A DNA stretch of 64,000 bases, from NCBI GenBank assembly GCA_963513935.1, contig OY740765.1:124086897-124150896 (forward strand), in the 5' to 3' direction. Numbering within the stretch: position 1 is the first letter of the stretch; each line of letters begins with the position of its first letter. Positions 1 to 11,805 of this stretch are shown here, in pieces. A program made the position numbers and the translations under genes. This DNA comes from Aphrophora alni. Lineage: Eukaryota; Arthropoda; Insecta; Hemiptera; Aphrophoridae. Below the pieces are notes generated by a model. That model did no database searches, was not told where the DNA came from, and saw nothing but the letters and a program-made list of their open reading frames with translations.

Positions 1-437
1 TTTGAGTGAATTCATCGTAACACGTATAAATAATATTTGTTATATTATAATAAGAGAATATTATTGTGGTATAATACGTAAGATACGGCTTTTGAAATTA
101 TTTTTATTTTATTTTTTAAACAGGGTGACCTGAACCCGGATCATAACTCATATAAATCAACTGAACGATATATATATAAAAATTAAAAAATAAACACTAG
201 ATAAATAATATAAAGGAACTCGTTTATATATTTCGGCTTCTGTTTTTATCAAAAAAGAGTGCATTTTGATAAAGGCAGAAACAGTTAAATACAAATAAAT
301 GCATTTATTTTTACTATCCAATGTATGTTATTTAATTTATTTTTATGTTAATACTTTATTAAAACTTTACAGGCCTACAGAATGATCCTTTTATCTTTGC
401 CACCATTTTTGTCCCATATACTATAGATCACTCCAAA
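1..437. other. AT-rich non-coding sequence
   Basis: No open frame with protein-like composition, splice-flanked exon or named repeat is visible here. The stretch is A/T-rich with short homopolymers. It borders the foldback repeat that begins near 440. Confidence 0.5.
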
Positions 438-777
438 AACTGTAAAAAGGTAACTTCATTACTTTTTCAAGGTATATAAAAATCCGTTTTACAAATGTAT
501 GAAAATGGCCCGCATTAACCAATATGGAGGCCAATTTTAAAATTTATTAGATAATGCCCTATATTTGATGGTGTTGTCTGATTCTAAAGATAATTATAAC
601 ACTTTTTATTCTTTATAAACCCACTACTTTAGGTTATAGACGCTTAAATTTTAGAAACATTGACATGAATAGATTTTCCGTAGGGGATTTGTAATGTTTC
701 CCATTTTGAATTAAGTTAAAAATTTAATTAGGAAGTATGTTAAGTGTAAACACTAACGTAGGTATAAAAGTAAAATA

Positions 778-803
778 GGGTAAGGTAAGGTAATTTAGCA
801 GTA
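778..803 (+). repeat. Left terminal inverted repeat of pogo-like element
   Basis: It starts GGGTAAGGTAAGG and ends TTTAGCAGTA. It pairs with 3298-3323 in reverse complement with two mismatches in 26. Confidence 0.9.
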
Positions 804-1376
804 TAGGTAATTTGGCAGTAGGTTTTGTTTCTTTTAATTCTAAATTAGCTATAAGTTATGAAGTGTCAGTTTTCGGCCACGAGATCATGTAGATATATTT
901 GTTTATATTAATTCTCTTATCTTTGTGCTATAGACTAAACAAACTCCAGTAAAAGAAGTGTTGGTCAGTTTAGACGTTTTGAATGGTAGTGGTAGACCTC
1001 TTGCAGTGGTTATATTTTGTTTTAATTTGTTTAGTGACATTTATAAACTTTTCTTTTGTGTTTTGTGAGTAATCAATAATGAAACTAATGTAGTTTGTAG
1101 TAGTGTTAAAAGTTTGTCGGTGTGTTTAACTGTGTTTAATAAATAAGCTTAGGTAAATTCGTCGTTTTCTTAGACAATTGCGCTTAATTTCGAGGTGTAG
1201 AAATTTGCATCACATAGAAGTTGCTCGTGCACGTTTATAGTTGATTTCAGGTAGTTATGTTATTTCAGATACATTTAAGTATAATATATTATTTGAAATT
1301 ACATTTTTAAAATTATAAGGTACTGCCAAATTACATTACTTACCTAAAATTACTGTATATTTTAATGTTATAAACG

Positions 1377-3037
1377 ATGGGTCCTAAGAAAAGAAAATCT
1401 TCAAGTAAAAGTAGCTTTGACAAAATTTATAGATGTTATCAACATTCAGATTTATTATATGCCGCTAGAAAGGTCCGAAATGAAAACATGACCATTTATC
1501 AGGCAGTAAAGTTAACTGGAGTTCCATACAATACTATTAAGAGATTATTAGAAAAGAATGAAGATATTCAACATTCTGCAATTGATAAACTTGGTCGACC
1601 TTTTGCTTTACCTGCTGAATTAGAACAGCAAATCTGTGGACATGCAAGAGTTAGGTTTCGGGCTAACAGTTTTCAAGTAAGAAAAATAGCTTATGATTTA
1701 GCAAAAACTGTAAACAGAGATCACTTTTTTTATCCTCAAAAACATATTGCTAGTAAATGGTGGTGGGCTAAATTCAAAGAACGCTATGGCTTGTGTTTAC
1801 GCATCCCTGACAACCTATCATGTCTAACAAATTTATAATTAACGATTATTTTACAAAACTTGATAATTTGCTGACACAATTAAATATAAAAGATAAGGCC
1901 AAGCATATATGGAATGTAGATAAAACAGGTCTTACTTATGTTGTTAAGGGTAGTGTGTCAAATTGGTAAAAAATATGTTTTCAAAGAAACATATGCTGAA
2001 AAGGGTCAAACCCATACATTGGTAGGGTGTGCATGTGCCGATGGAACATTCATTCTACCTTTTATTATTTTTAAGGGCATAAGATGGAATGACTCCTTAA
2101 AAAAAGATCGACTCCCAAACTCTGTGACAAATATTTCTCCAAAAGGTTGGATTACAACTGACCTGTTTCTTGAATGGTTTAGATTTTTCTTAACTTCTAT
2201 TCCCAAATCAATACGACTAATAGTTTTGTTAATGGATTCGCACTGTTCTCATGTAGGACCCGAAGTAATTTCTTTGGCCAAGGTAAATGACATTTTTTTA
2301 ATGACCTTTCCTGCACATACAAGCCATTTATTGCAACCACTTTAGTGGGAGTTTATAAATCTTTGAAAAACCATTTGGCAAAAGAACTGAATCAATATAT
2401 GCTAGAACATCCGACTGATATTCCAAATAGATTCAATTTTCATCCAATATTTAACCATACATTTCTTGGTAGTTTTTCTCCCATAAATATATTACATTCA
2501 TTCAAGAAAGCTGGTTCATGCCCATTAAATTATAATGCTGTATCTGATGAAGCAACAGCTCCAAGTAGACCTACGGAGAAACCAGTTAACCCCATAAATC
2601 AACCTACTTCTTCACCACAAACACCTGATAGTCATAACCTTTTCCAGATTCAAACTGTTCAGAAAACACCCCCTAGTCAAACTAATGTAAAGAACTACAA
2701 ACGAAAACGTGACTCATCTGCAACATGCTTAACTCCACTTTCTACGTCAACGATCCCATCATCTCCTTCAACAACTTTATAAAATTCCATGTCAACTGAT
2801 TTGGCTATAGCAGGAACTTCAGGTGTTCAAAAATTAAGAGACGACAATTGGTTTTGTGGTGATTGTTCAATAAATTACACGCAAGACGAAAAAAATAAAA
2901 CTGGAAAATCATAGGTACAGTGGTCATTTTGTCTGGTTCCGTATCATGATGATTGTCAAAAAGGGCCAACCGTTAGAGAAATATACATGTGTGACAACTG
3001 TGTTCCAGATTCAGATCAAAGTGATGGTGAAAACTAA
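1377..3037 (+). pseudogene. pogo-type DDE transposase with C-terminal PHD-like finger, broken
   Basis: The reading frame starts at ATG 1377 with a basic stretch and a psq/HTH-like region (YQAVKLTGVPYNTIKRLL, about residues 42-60). It shifts frame near 1815, carries on as WNVDKTGLTYVV (first catalytic Asp), shifts again near 1945, and includes LLMDSHCSH (second Asp) and LLQPL. The usual Asp after LLQPL falls at a frameshift and TAG near 2342. After a stop at 2780-2782 the frame resumes and encodes a Cys/His cluster (WFCGDC, FCLVPYHDDC, MCDNC) resembling the PHD-like finger at the end of many jerky/pogo transposases, then stops at 3035-3037; one further TAG interrupts the finger. At least three frameshifts and two stops make it non-functional. 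Confidence 0.85.
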
Positions 3038-3070
3038 ATACAGTAAGTTTAAGCTAAGTTTTAATCATTA

Positions 3071-3135
3071 CTGCCAAATTAACTTACTAGTACTGCCAAA
3101 TTACATTACCTAGGCCTACTGCCATTTTACCTATG
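3071..3135 (-). repeat. Subterminal repeat cluster of the pogo-like element
   Basis: The TIR core TACTGCCAAATTA is repeated at about 3071, 3092 and (as a variant) 3117. It also occurs at 1321 and, in the opposite orientation, at 804-820. Such iterated subterminal motifs commonly serve as transposase-binding sites; that role is inferred here. Confidence 0.6.
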
Positions 3136-3297
3136 TATGTCAAGATTTAAAAAAAAAAAAAATTTAAATTCAAATTTGTTTTTCAGAATTATATATTTTA
3201 ATGTAAACTATGATATAATATTTGTTTTTAATTTTAGTGATGAAAGATCAAGATATTTTCTTATTTTTTTGCACAAAATCTACTTTTAAAAATAAAA

Positions 3298-3323
3298 TAC
3301 TGCCAAATTACCTAACCTTACCC
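3298..3323 (-). repeat. Right terminal inverted repeat of pogo-like element
   Basis: Reverse complement of 778-803 with two mismatches. It is followed by the TA target-site copy at 3324-3325. Confidence 0.9.
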
Positions 3324-3830
3324 TACATAATTTATGGAACAGATAAAAACTAGCTAACACCTTAGATAGGAACGTTTTGGAGAGCATTGCGTTACGTATT
3401 TGCTGACAGTACGCTGTTCTTATTACATGTAAAATTTACGTCTATCATATCAAGCTTTTCACTGTTTGTAAACTCCATTGTGTAATGAAATTTCAGAATA
3501 AAACATATTTAAATTAGGAACACTGATTTAAGAATGCAATAAATAAAACATATATTAGATACGATAGTTAAACCTTAATAGAATTCTGTAAAATATTATT
3601 TTGCTTAACACACAAACAAAATAGCGAAAAACATCCTTCCGGTTAGGAAACTCTCTGTTGTGAATTCAACAATGAAGACCTAAATAACAGTTGATCGAAT
3701 TTTCATAACATATGATTTTTCTTTGTCTATTTAATTCCGATTTAGCTAGTTTTTATGTGTTCCACAGATGATTTATTTTACGTTTATTTTTAATTAGCAT
3801 GAAATACTAATGAAGGTTCCCATTGATAGT

Positions 3831-4850
3831 ATTTCAGCTGTATATAGTGGCACTCTGCTGCTTTATTTCTGTAGTAGAGCTCCATAAGTTATGATACAAG
3901 AAGTGATTAACTAGTATTGGGGGGGAGGTGATGTGAGCGACAGATTTGTTCAATTTCACCATTAACAGCCAAATTAACACAATTTGATATGGATAAAGGT
4001 ACGTTTTCTTTTTACAATTAACCGGTATTTTGAGCAAAACATGATCATTTTGTCGAGATATTTTTCTTAGATATTTCAAAAACTCTGATTCAAAGATTCG
4101 CGACTACTTTTTGAATATTTAGGACGTCAAATTGTTTTTCGTCATATTTTTTTTGGTAGGACAAATATCATTTTTTACTTGTCCAGTATACGAAGTACAG
4201 GGTACGTTTAACAATCGTAAAATACTTCTATCTCTTTTTTTGATAGGTTCACAGCTTCAGGAAACTGAAAACTGATAGTCAAAATCTGCTTGTAATCGTA
4301 CCAATCCCACATCTCAAAAATGAGACCGACCTTTAATGAAAATGTCATATTGGTAAGTTACTGAATCTATTAGGACCGAGTTACCAACTTGATGGTCGGT
4401 GTTGCAAGGCCTAGACACTGACATGGGAAACATTTATACATACATCTATGAGGTGTTACATCTTAATGTAGAATAAATACCTAGACGACTTCAAGAGCGT
4501 AGCGATATTACGAGGGTCTGAAAACCTGTGGCACAACTATTTTAAACAAACTTGTACTACTAAACAAGACCCCTTTATGTACCAATACATTTCCTACCAA
4601 GCCCAAGAAACTACATGTAAAGGGTCTGCTTGTATTACATTGTACGATGGGGTATGTTGAGTATATACCACAATGGCACTCATCAATTTGTACATTTTTA
4701 ATTTAGCGCAATTCGTAACAAAAACGTGAAAAGGAAATTTTAAACCAATCAAAAGTTTGTTATATTAGCTATATATGAGGAAATGAATAACCTCTATATA
4801 AGTAGTTTAAAATTTTTGTATAAAGAAAAATATACATAATGAAAAAATAA
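3831..4850. other. Non-coding sequence, no recognised feature
   Basis: AT-rich sequence with no protein-like open frame or clear repeat partner inside the window. If the exon at 4856-4947 is real, this is the start of its downstream intron. Confidence 0.4.
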
Positions 4851-4855
4851 CTTAC

Positions 4856-4947
4856 CCCCGTAAAAATAATTTCCTGTGTCCAACGGAAGTACCTGCTAGA
4901 GGTGCAAGAACGAATCCAACACAGAACAAAACTACTGGAAACTGCAT
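4856..4947 (-). CDS. Candidate first coding exon of a secreted or membrane protein (signal peptide)
   Basis: On the minus strand an ATG at 4947 opens a 30-codon frame. It begins MQFPVVLFCVGFVL, a short n-region followed by a hydrophobic core, then APLAGTSVG, which offers a small-residue cleavage site after Ala18 or Gly19. The mature part is basic (HRKLFLR). The frame runs into CGGGG followed by GTAAGTT, a near-consensus splice donor at 4855-4854, leaving a phase 2 intron. The exon is richer in GC than its surroundings, which are AT-rich and carry stops. The downstream exon would lie below 4850 and was not recognised, so the family is unknown. A chance ORF next to a GTAAGT remains possible, but the combination is unusual in this background. 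Confidence 0.5.
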
Positions 4948-5643
4948 TTCGTGATGAGATGATTAAGACTGAAAATTAATGGTTTGAAACACAATTTGCC
5001 ATTTAAAAAAATAATAAAATCATTCTTTCAGTTTTATGTTTATGGCAATAAAAAAATCTCTTTAGTTCGTTAAAAATTAATGTGCTATTGTCTAAAAGCA
5101 ATTAATTAGTGTACGGTAGTTAAAAGAAAAATAAACTACGTTCGCAAATTGCACAAGCTATTTCACACCACAACAGTGCATAAATATAACATACTAAGCT
5201 AAAAATTGTGGTAATTGTCGTAAGATGAAGATTAAAATTTATAATTTTCTCAAATTGGCTTTAATAATTTAAATTAGATTTATACAAATCTATTTTTCAA
5301 GATGTAAACAAAATGGATTCATCTCATAAACAAAAAAAAAATAAAATATTGGTTTGAAAGTTAGAAATCACAAATTTCCAATCACAAATAAATATTAAAA
5401 TAATTGATGCAATATAAAATTTGGTGAACTCTGAAGAAAACTATTTTTTTATATATGAAATTTTTATTTAAAAATCCTGGCGTGTTTGTGTCGCTGTTAC
5501 GAACAAACAACATGCACAATGTTCGACCATAGACGATAACATTTTTTATATATATAACGGTTTGTCGACAAAAGTATTTGAGAAACACACTTGCTGTCAC
5601 CCAATTAACTTTGAGTTAGTCTTGTGAAAATTATTATATATAA
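4948..5643. other. Non-coding sequence upstream of the signal-peptide exon
   Basis: AT-rich, without a protein-like ORF or obvious TATA/CAAT arrangement that could be assigned to the exon at 4856-4947 with confidence. Confidence 0.35.
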
Positions 5644-5651
5644 GAAGTTTG

Positions 5652-6418
5652 GGTAAATATGCAGGAGACATGTCCGATCGATTTTAAGTGCGAAATCTCG
5701 GCATTTCACCGTCGAAATTGCGTTTTTTCCGATACTTTCGATCATTCTGAACAAAACTAGTGGTTTCTTATCTCTCACAATTCATTTTTTACTTCACAAT
5801 CTTAGAAATTGTACAATTTGTTACATAGTTTATTCTGTAGCCATATTGAATTCACTTGTAGAGCGCATGCGCACTTCATTCCCTAATAGAGGTTGATATT
5901 ATTACGCTTCTACGACCTACGATTCAATGATGAATAGGTCTCTGAAACCCAGACCTAGTACAAGAACTATAGGTCAAGTAAGCTATATATATATAATGAT
6001 AATGACCTTCCTTGACCTGTAGTTCTTTAACTATGTCTGGTTAGGTAACCATATATACAGACTATACAGTATATAGTTAGTTACCTTCCCTGACCTCGTT
6101 ACACGACATGATTAATACTAAATAATACGTAGTCTGACAGTTCTTAAAAAAGAACTATTTTCCGCGCGGAATAAAAAAAAACATTGATAGATTTTACTTA
6201 AAATGATGAAATAGGCTATGAGTCGAAATAACATCAAAATGCCATGAAACAGACATTTTAAATGGCTGAATTCAGACAGAAATAATGAATTTGGAAACAT
6301 AAAAAGTGACTATTTTTGGTCAGAATGATCGAAAGTATTGAAAAAAACGCAATTTCGAAGGTGAATTGCCGAGATTTCATACTTAAAATCGATCGGACAT
6401 GTCTCCTGCTTAATTACC
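5652..6418. mobile_element. 767-bp MITE with about 100-bp TIRs and 8-bp target duplication
   Basis: The left end (5652 on, GGTAAATATGCAGGAG) and the reverse complement of the right end (6418 back, GGTAATTAAGCAGGAG) match for about 100 bp, with the shared core ACATGTCCGATCGATTTTAAG. The perfect 8-bp direct repeat GAAGTTTG flanks it at 5644-5651 and 6419-6426. There is no coding capacity. Internally, agaactataggtcaag and cttgacctgtagttct form a further hairpin (about 5960-6030). An 8-bp duplication suggests mobilisation by a hAT, Merlin or P-type transposase. The GG terminus is not a classic hAT end, so the superfamily is left open. Confidence 0.88.
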
Positions 6419-6470
6419 GAAGTTTGTACCTATAGTATGTACTGTCTAGTGGTCTAATTACTCACCTCGT

Positions 6471-6520
6471 AAAGGCTACTGCGGTTTCGAAAACTCTAAG
6501 TTTTCATCATCAGGCCATAC
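6471..6520 (-). ncRNA. Minimal type I hammerhead ribozyme motif
   Basis: Read on the minus strand: stem I strand GUAUGGC (6520-6514), core CUGAUGA (6513-6507), stem II GAAAAC/GUUUUC closing a 5-nt loop, core GAAAC (6488-6484), a two-base stem III (AC/GU) with loop CGCA, the cleavage triplet GUA (6479-6477) and the stem I return strand GCCUUUAC. GGC pairs with GCC, and GUA with UAC beyond a small internal loop. Every conserved core base is present. Predicted cleavage falls between 6477 and 6476. Very short stem III is typical of hammerheads found in Penelope-like elements and retrozymes of animals. No linked ORF was identified next to it. Confidence 0.75.
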
Positions 6521-9500
6521 AAACTGTCAAATTACTCAATAGAGGTTGTCACGTAACTATAAACACAATAAAAAAGACAACACAGTAAAACTTGTCGGTC
6601 TATGAGAACCGAACAATTAATGGATCATAATTTTCCTCTTTGAGAGTCTCTTCTTTTCCGAGGTTGTATTGGTTATTATGAAATTTAAAAAAAAAAAAAC
6701 TACATGGAACCTAATATATACTACAAAGGGGTAAAATAGTCTTGCTTCTTAAAAAATGTAGGTGTTTTAGAAAACCCAATCGTCAAGAAAGAAAATACAT
6801 TACGTATTTATCTTTTAATTTGGACAAAGAGTACTTTTTAGAGTATATAAATTCAAAAAGGGAAATGGAGAGGGAGAATATCAGAAATTGAAATTTTTTT
6901 CTTATGTCCAAAAGTTTTGATTTTAATCATTGTGGTTAACAAAAAGTATATTTTAAAATAGTTTAAAGCATAATTTCATTTTCAAACTTCGGGTTCAAAA
7001 TACAAGTTCTCAAAATTCTTATATATAGTACACAGTTTTATCTCATTCAATAAATACTAAATTTGGAAAGGAACATTTAAACAAATAAATAGTTTATGAA
7101 TTTATTAAAAATTAATTAATTAATTAAAATTGCTCATTACAATTTATGTAAATTTTAATTTAAAATGTTATCAATTTTATTAATTATTGTAAAAAGTAAT
7201 ACGCGTGATAAATTAATACCTTTTTTAAATCCATTTGTTTTTACTATTTTAAGTTTTAGACCCATGCAATTAGAAAATAAAAAATATCATTGCTCTTATA
7301 CTTACAAAAATATGTAACCAAATTATACGCAGTGTTTTACTTACTATATTGTGTTTTAAAACACATATGTCTGTTTATGTCTTTAGTATCAAATTGCAGG
7401 AAATAATAGCTACGTCTCTAAAATTTTAAATTTACTTAATATTATAATAGTGACGACTCATTTATAGTGAATTGTTAATTTTTCCCCCGAGACAAATATA
7501 TAAAAAATAAATCAAATGACATTTTTTACATGTATTTAGATGATATATTATGCGTATTTATACATCGTCTTCCAGGATTATACATGTAGACTGTTTTATA
7601 TTTATTTCTTGTAACTAAAATATTTGAAACTAAATCTACAAATTTCTTTATTTTTTGGATAATTTTATGTATAAAAGTTAGTATTTTAGTATGTGTTATG
7701 ACAAAAAGGATTGAGTTATGACTTCTAACAATGACACTGATTTTTGTTAAGTTCAATAGGTAAAAATATTACTAATATTACAAAATTATCGGGTGGTTGT
7801 AAATACTTTAATATGTTAGTTAAATAGAATAATAGTTATATAATATTTAAAAATTGCAGTTTTATTAAAATGGTTTTCAAATGTTGCTCACGAAGTTTAT
7901 TTACTAAATTGAGGAGTGGACAGGTTTAATATTATTAGGAAGTTTTTGTCTGTGTATTACTAACTAAAGATACACCTAATGACATAAATTTATTTTCTAC
8001 AATTTTCTACTTAGTTAATACTGGTATTTAGTGCATTCAATATTAATTATACACACAAAAGTTTTCACCCATCTTTATATTTTGTAAAAAAATATAATCT
8101 AGTAATACAATTTATATTACATTATTTGTTTTTATTTTTGTTCAAATTTTATTTTAAACAGTTAAATATCAGTTAAATATAAGACAAAAATAAAATAATA
8201 CTATTATCAGGTGTATTAAGAGTTATTGCTTGTTGAAAGTTATGTTAGGAAATGAATTCAATTGTGTCGGTTTAAACGGTTTTGTCAACATTTCAAGTGG
8301 CAACAATTCTTTACAAGACAATTTATAATAACAGGCAGTTAGTTTCAAACATTGTAGTAGAGTATGGCAAAATGAAAGTGAAAATTATTTGGTTTCTTAA
8401 ATCCTTAATGATAAGTAAATGGTTGCAATAAAAATACAGTCACCTAAATGTAGCAACATAATTAGATACCTAATTTAGATTTGAATAATTGCAACTTTAT
8501 TCTGAGTTAAAGAAATAAATTTTTAATTATTAAAATTATTAGCCTATTTTTAGCAGAGGAAATATGACCAATCTTACTCGTAAACGCCTTAACATTTGTT
8601 TTACAATTCAATGTGCCTATAGCGTAGGAAACTTTCATAAACGTGCTTATTTTAGCAACTGCTACACATTGTTTGAGTTATGTGATTATAGATTCCACTA
8701 AACAAATATAACTGCTCTATCTTTTTCTTTATTACGTATGTATAGGGACACTATAAATATATTTTAGCAGAGATAAAATAAAATTCTGCGTGTGATATTA
8801 ATTTATTTTAAGAAATCCTAAAGACTAATAAATAAGATTGATCCCGATGAGTGAAGAGTAAAATAAAATGAATAAACAAAAAGAAAATAATAAAAAATTT
8901 AAAACTAAAATAAAAAATAATTTAACAAATTTAGAAGTATGACAATTGAACGCCAGGAATTTCAATAAATTCCCAGAAGAATCTCTAATAACTAAATTTG
9001 TGTAACATTAATTCAGATACCATGTCATTATTGTTTAGAAGAAATCGAGATAAAAGAAAACTTATGGTAAATCACAAAATACACCAAACTATGCTTTGTT
9101 TTTTCAGTAAAATCATTTATGTTACACTTTTGTAGTAAGTTAACTTTAGAAAAGAAAAAAAAAATCTACGCTTTCTTCACCAGTACTTTGTAGCTAATAT
9201 CGATATCCACAAAACGAAAACACTTATACAAGACGATGTTTTAACTACTAAGTAATGATAAAGTTTAGGTGATTTTTTTTGTATAGAAAATCATGTTTTC
9301 CATTAATTTTCGATTGGAATTTTTCAAAAGTTTTGCTCATTCATTTTAGTAAAGGTTTATTGAGTTGATATTTGTTACAACATATTGTATTAATGAAGTT
9401 TAACAAACGTGTATACAATAAATACATTAATATTAACAATAGTTTAAAAAAATACAATTATAAATATTATTTAAAATTTAGTATTGTCTAGATGTCTTTA

Positions 9501-10890
9501 TCCAGTACTGAAGACTACGTGAAAAATGTGCAGAACCAGGTAGCGTATACTGCCATGACAAATGCTTAGACGAAGCTCTAAGACCTATAATATATAGAAC
9601 AAAATAAACTTAGACGTGTGTAGATAAGTATGTAGTGATTAATAAATTCACTATACGTCATAAGCACACTTCCAAACATTCATCTCAAGTGGTTCGTACC
9701 AGTTGTGCAATTTTGATTAATCGTCAAGACATTGCAGAGAATAACTTAATATCATTTATTGACTATTTGTTTTGTTGTAGCGTAGGAAATATTTATTAAC
9801 TTGTTCATCTTACTGGTCTTTTAAAACGTTTGATTCCGTGGAAGATATAAATGACAAACAACATCTACGACAATGTCCTGAAGCATTGTAATAAATTTTA
9901 CAGTCATTAACAAAATCAGAGCTTAAATATATAATAAGCAATAGACATTTTGTCTAAAAAACGCTATTATGAAAGTTATTTCAAAACCAAAATTTTTATT
10001 TAAGGCACCACTTAATTTCTTGCATAAGCATGGTCTAATTATTCTCATAATTCAAACCGTGAACAATTTTTACCGCAAACCAAACAAGTAAACTTATTTT
10101 TTATAAATTTGAAATATTTAAATTTAACAAAAAGTTTACATTTATTTTACTTTCGATAGGTAATTAGTACGTTTTTAAATTGACACTCTAAATCTTTACC
10201 AATCCACTCCCAATAGTTTAACGGTAGGCTATAGGTTGTTAAGTTATTAACATAGTCTGACACCCCAAAAGAGTGTTTCACGATTATAGGCTATATTAGT
10301 TTTAAATACCTATGTAAAAATAACATTATATTTAAAGTAGCGTAATAATATTGTTATACAATCCGTGTTACAAAATTTTAGCAAAACTGATTTCTGTTAA
10401 TAGTATATTGGTTTAAAAATTTCAAACATTAGTTTTTAATATAATTAGCTTACATTAATATAAGTTGAACAAAAATTATCGAAAGGTTAATAATTCTATT
10501 TATACTGACACTAGACAATCTTATGCTTGTATTTATAGGCATTCTGAAATTGGTTATCGTGTGGTCCAAATTACATTGACCTGCCAATTTGCACAGAATA
10601 TTAGAGAATATTAGGGGGGAAAATTTGCACATAATTTAAGAACATGGGTAACTCCGATGTTCTAAATGTTGCTTATAATATTCAACACCTACCATTGGCT
10701 TTGACCAATGTTTAAACGATACATTACTCGTTATTACTAACTTTTAATCAGTTTACATGGCGTTACGACGCCTTCCTATCCCTCCATAGATCTTGTGGGA
10801 TTTCTCTTGTTTGTAGTTCCTCTCGATTCAATCTCTCCAACTTCTTCTTGGCCTCCTTCACTTTCTTTTGCCCTGTGGTACCTACTCTAT
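6521..10890. other. AT-rich non-coding sequence
   Basis: More than 4 kb with no ORF of protein-like composition, no TIR-bounded element and no clear exon. Simple A/T-rich runs are common (for example near 7110-7150). Short frames on both strands have low-complexity composition expected of AT-rich DNA. It is consistent with intron or intergenic sequence. Confidence 0.45.
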
Positions 10891-10939
10891 AACTCTCTTT
10901 GGGTCTCTACCACTTGCCATCCTGAGCACATCCAAAAAT

Positions 10940-11140
10940 CACTAGACCATACCAATATCATATTTTCTTGGGAAGTCAAGGTTCAAAATGACACGTTTGG
11001 CAAAAACTTCACGATATATCATCATAAGCAGATGTTAGCATTACATATAAGATATAAATCTAAAATATATTTACTTAATTTTGTTTGTTAAAATTTGAAT
11101 AATACACGTTAAAGGTCTTTAAATTAATAATAAAGGTCAA
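10940..11140 (+). repeat. Dispersed short repeat, copy 1
   Basis: The segment with atcatattttcttgggaagtc at 10958, then caaaatgacac...tttggcaa, and later aatttgaataatacac is shared with 20905-21055 and 46875-47030. The shared unit is about 150-200 bp, non-coding and moderately diverged. It could be a SINE or the remains of a larger element; no pol III boxes or tail were identified. Confidence 0.55.
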
Positions 11141-11568
11141 TAATAAATGAAGGTCTTTAAATTACCACCTTCTTCACATTAAAAAAAATAAATAAATCAA
11201 TAGAGTTTATTTGAGCACAACCATAGCAATTTTTTATTGTTCCTGTTTTCCTTTTGGCCACTACAGTGCTTAAGTACAGGCGATAAAGACAACAAAGAAA
11301 AACATGACGAACTCACTGTGCGTAGAAAATCTTTCTTTTTTTTAAGTTTTCTGATTCCATGAAACGAGAAGATTTGTAACAACATGGAGTATATCAAACT
11401 TACCTTATACTTCATACACTGGCCAATTAACATAAATAATACATCATAATGATAGTCTAGAGTAACCGGATATGCTTGAATAACTATTTATTATCTTTGA
11501 ATTACCGCCAGCAATCCTTGATTAATTCTTTTTTTTTTCAGTTTATATTGTCATATATTTCATTACAT

Positions 11569-11602
11569 TACACGTGTTTCGGACATTATCGTCCATCGTC
11601 GG
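11569..11602 (-). ncRNA. Hammerhead-like motif in the Penelope left end (core variant)
   Basis: Inverted counterpart of 12803-12839, with the same core C-for-U change and GAAAC/GUA elements. The stem I return strand differs (AUG instead of GCG), so pairing is poorer still. Confidence 0.35.
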
Positions 11603-11805
11603 GTGATAACACTTAGTTAAAACATTCAACACAAAATACAAGTATACACATAACATTCAAGCACAAGAAACACAATATTTTCTTTTTCATTAATGTCACC
11701 GCGCCGGCACTACATAGTATACTATGCGTATGGTAGTCAATCTGTTTATCAGCTCGAAGGTGAGGGTTGTCTCAAACCTTTTTTTACTAAAAACTAAATA
11801 CTTAC

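Larger units (their letters stand above)
778..3323 (+). mobile_element. pogo/Tigger-like DNA transposon (Tc1/mariner superfamily)
   Basis: A 2546-bp element bounded by TA dinucleotides at 776-777 and 3324-3325. The 26-bp terminal inverted repeats (778-803 and 3298-3323) begin GGGTAAGG and differ at two positions. Between them lies a decayed transposase with an HTH-like N-terminus, a DDE core and a C-terminal zinc finger. TA target duplication and this protein layout are standard for pogo-type elements. The element copy is dead because the transposase frame is broken several times. Confidence 0.9.
440..3830. repeat. Foldback repeat, copy 1, split by pogo insertion
   Basis: Sequence at about 440-777 and 3324-3830 belongs to one dispersed repeat. 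Segments near 510-700 (a motif reading gatggtgtt then ctgatt, later acccact) recur at 19455-19530. The segment gctagtttttat...gttccac at 3744-3768 recurs at 20003-20025 and, in reverse complement, at 3331-3357. The repeat therefore has inverted arms. Removing 778-3323 together with one TA rejoins a left arm (gtaaaa TA cataattt) that matches the reverse complement of the right arm, so the pogo element inserted later. The outer ends are approximate. The class is unknown; no coding capacity of its own is visible. Confidence 0.55.

Noticed and set aside
10795..11091. 98-codon ORF
   Set aside because: Overlaps the dispersed repeat, and other copies of that repeat are not open in the same frame.
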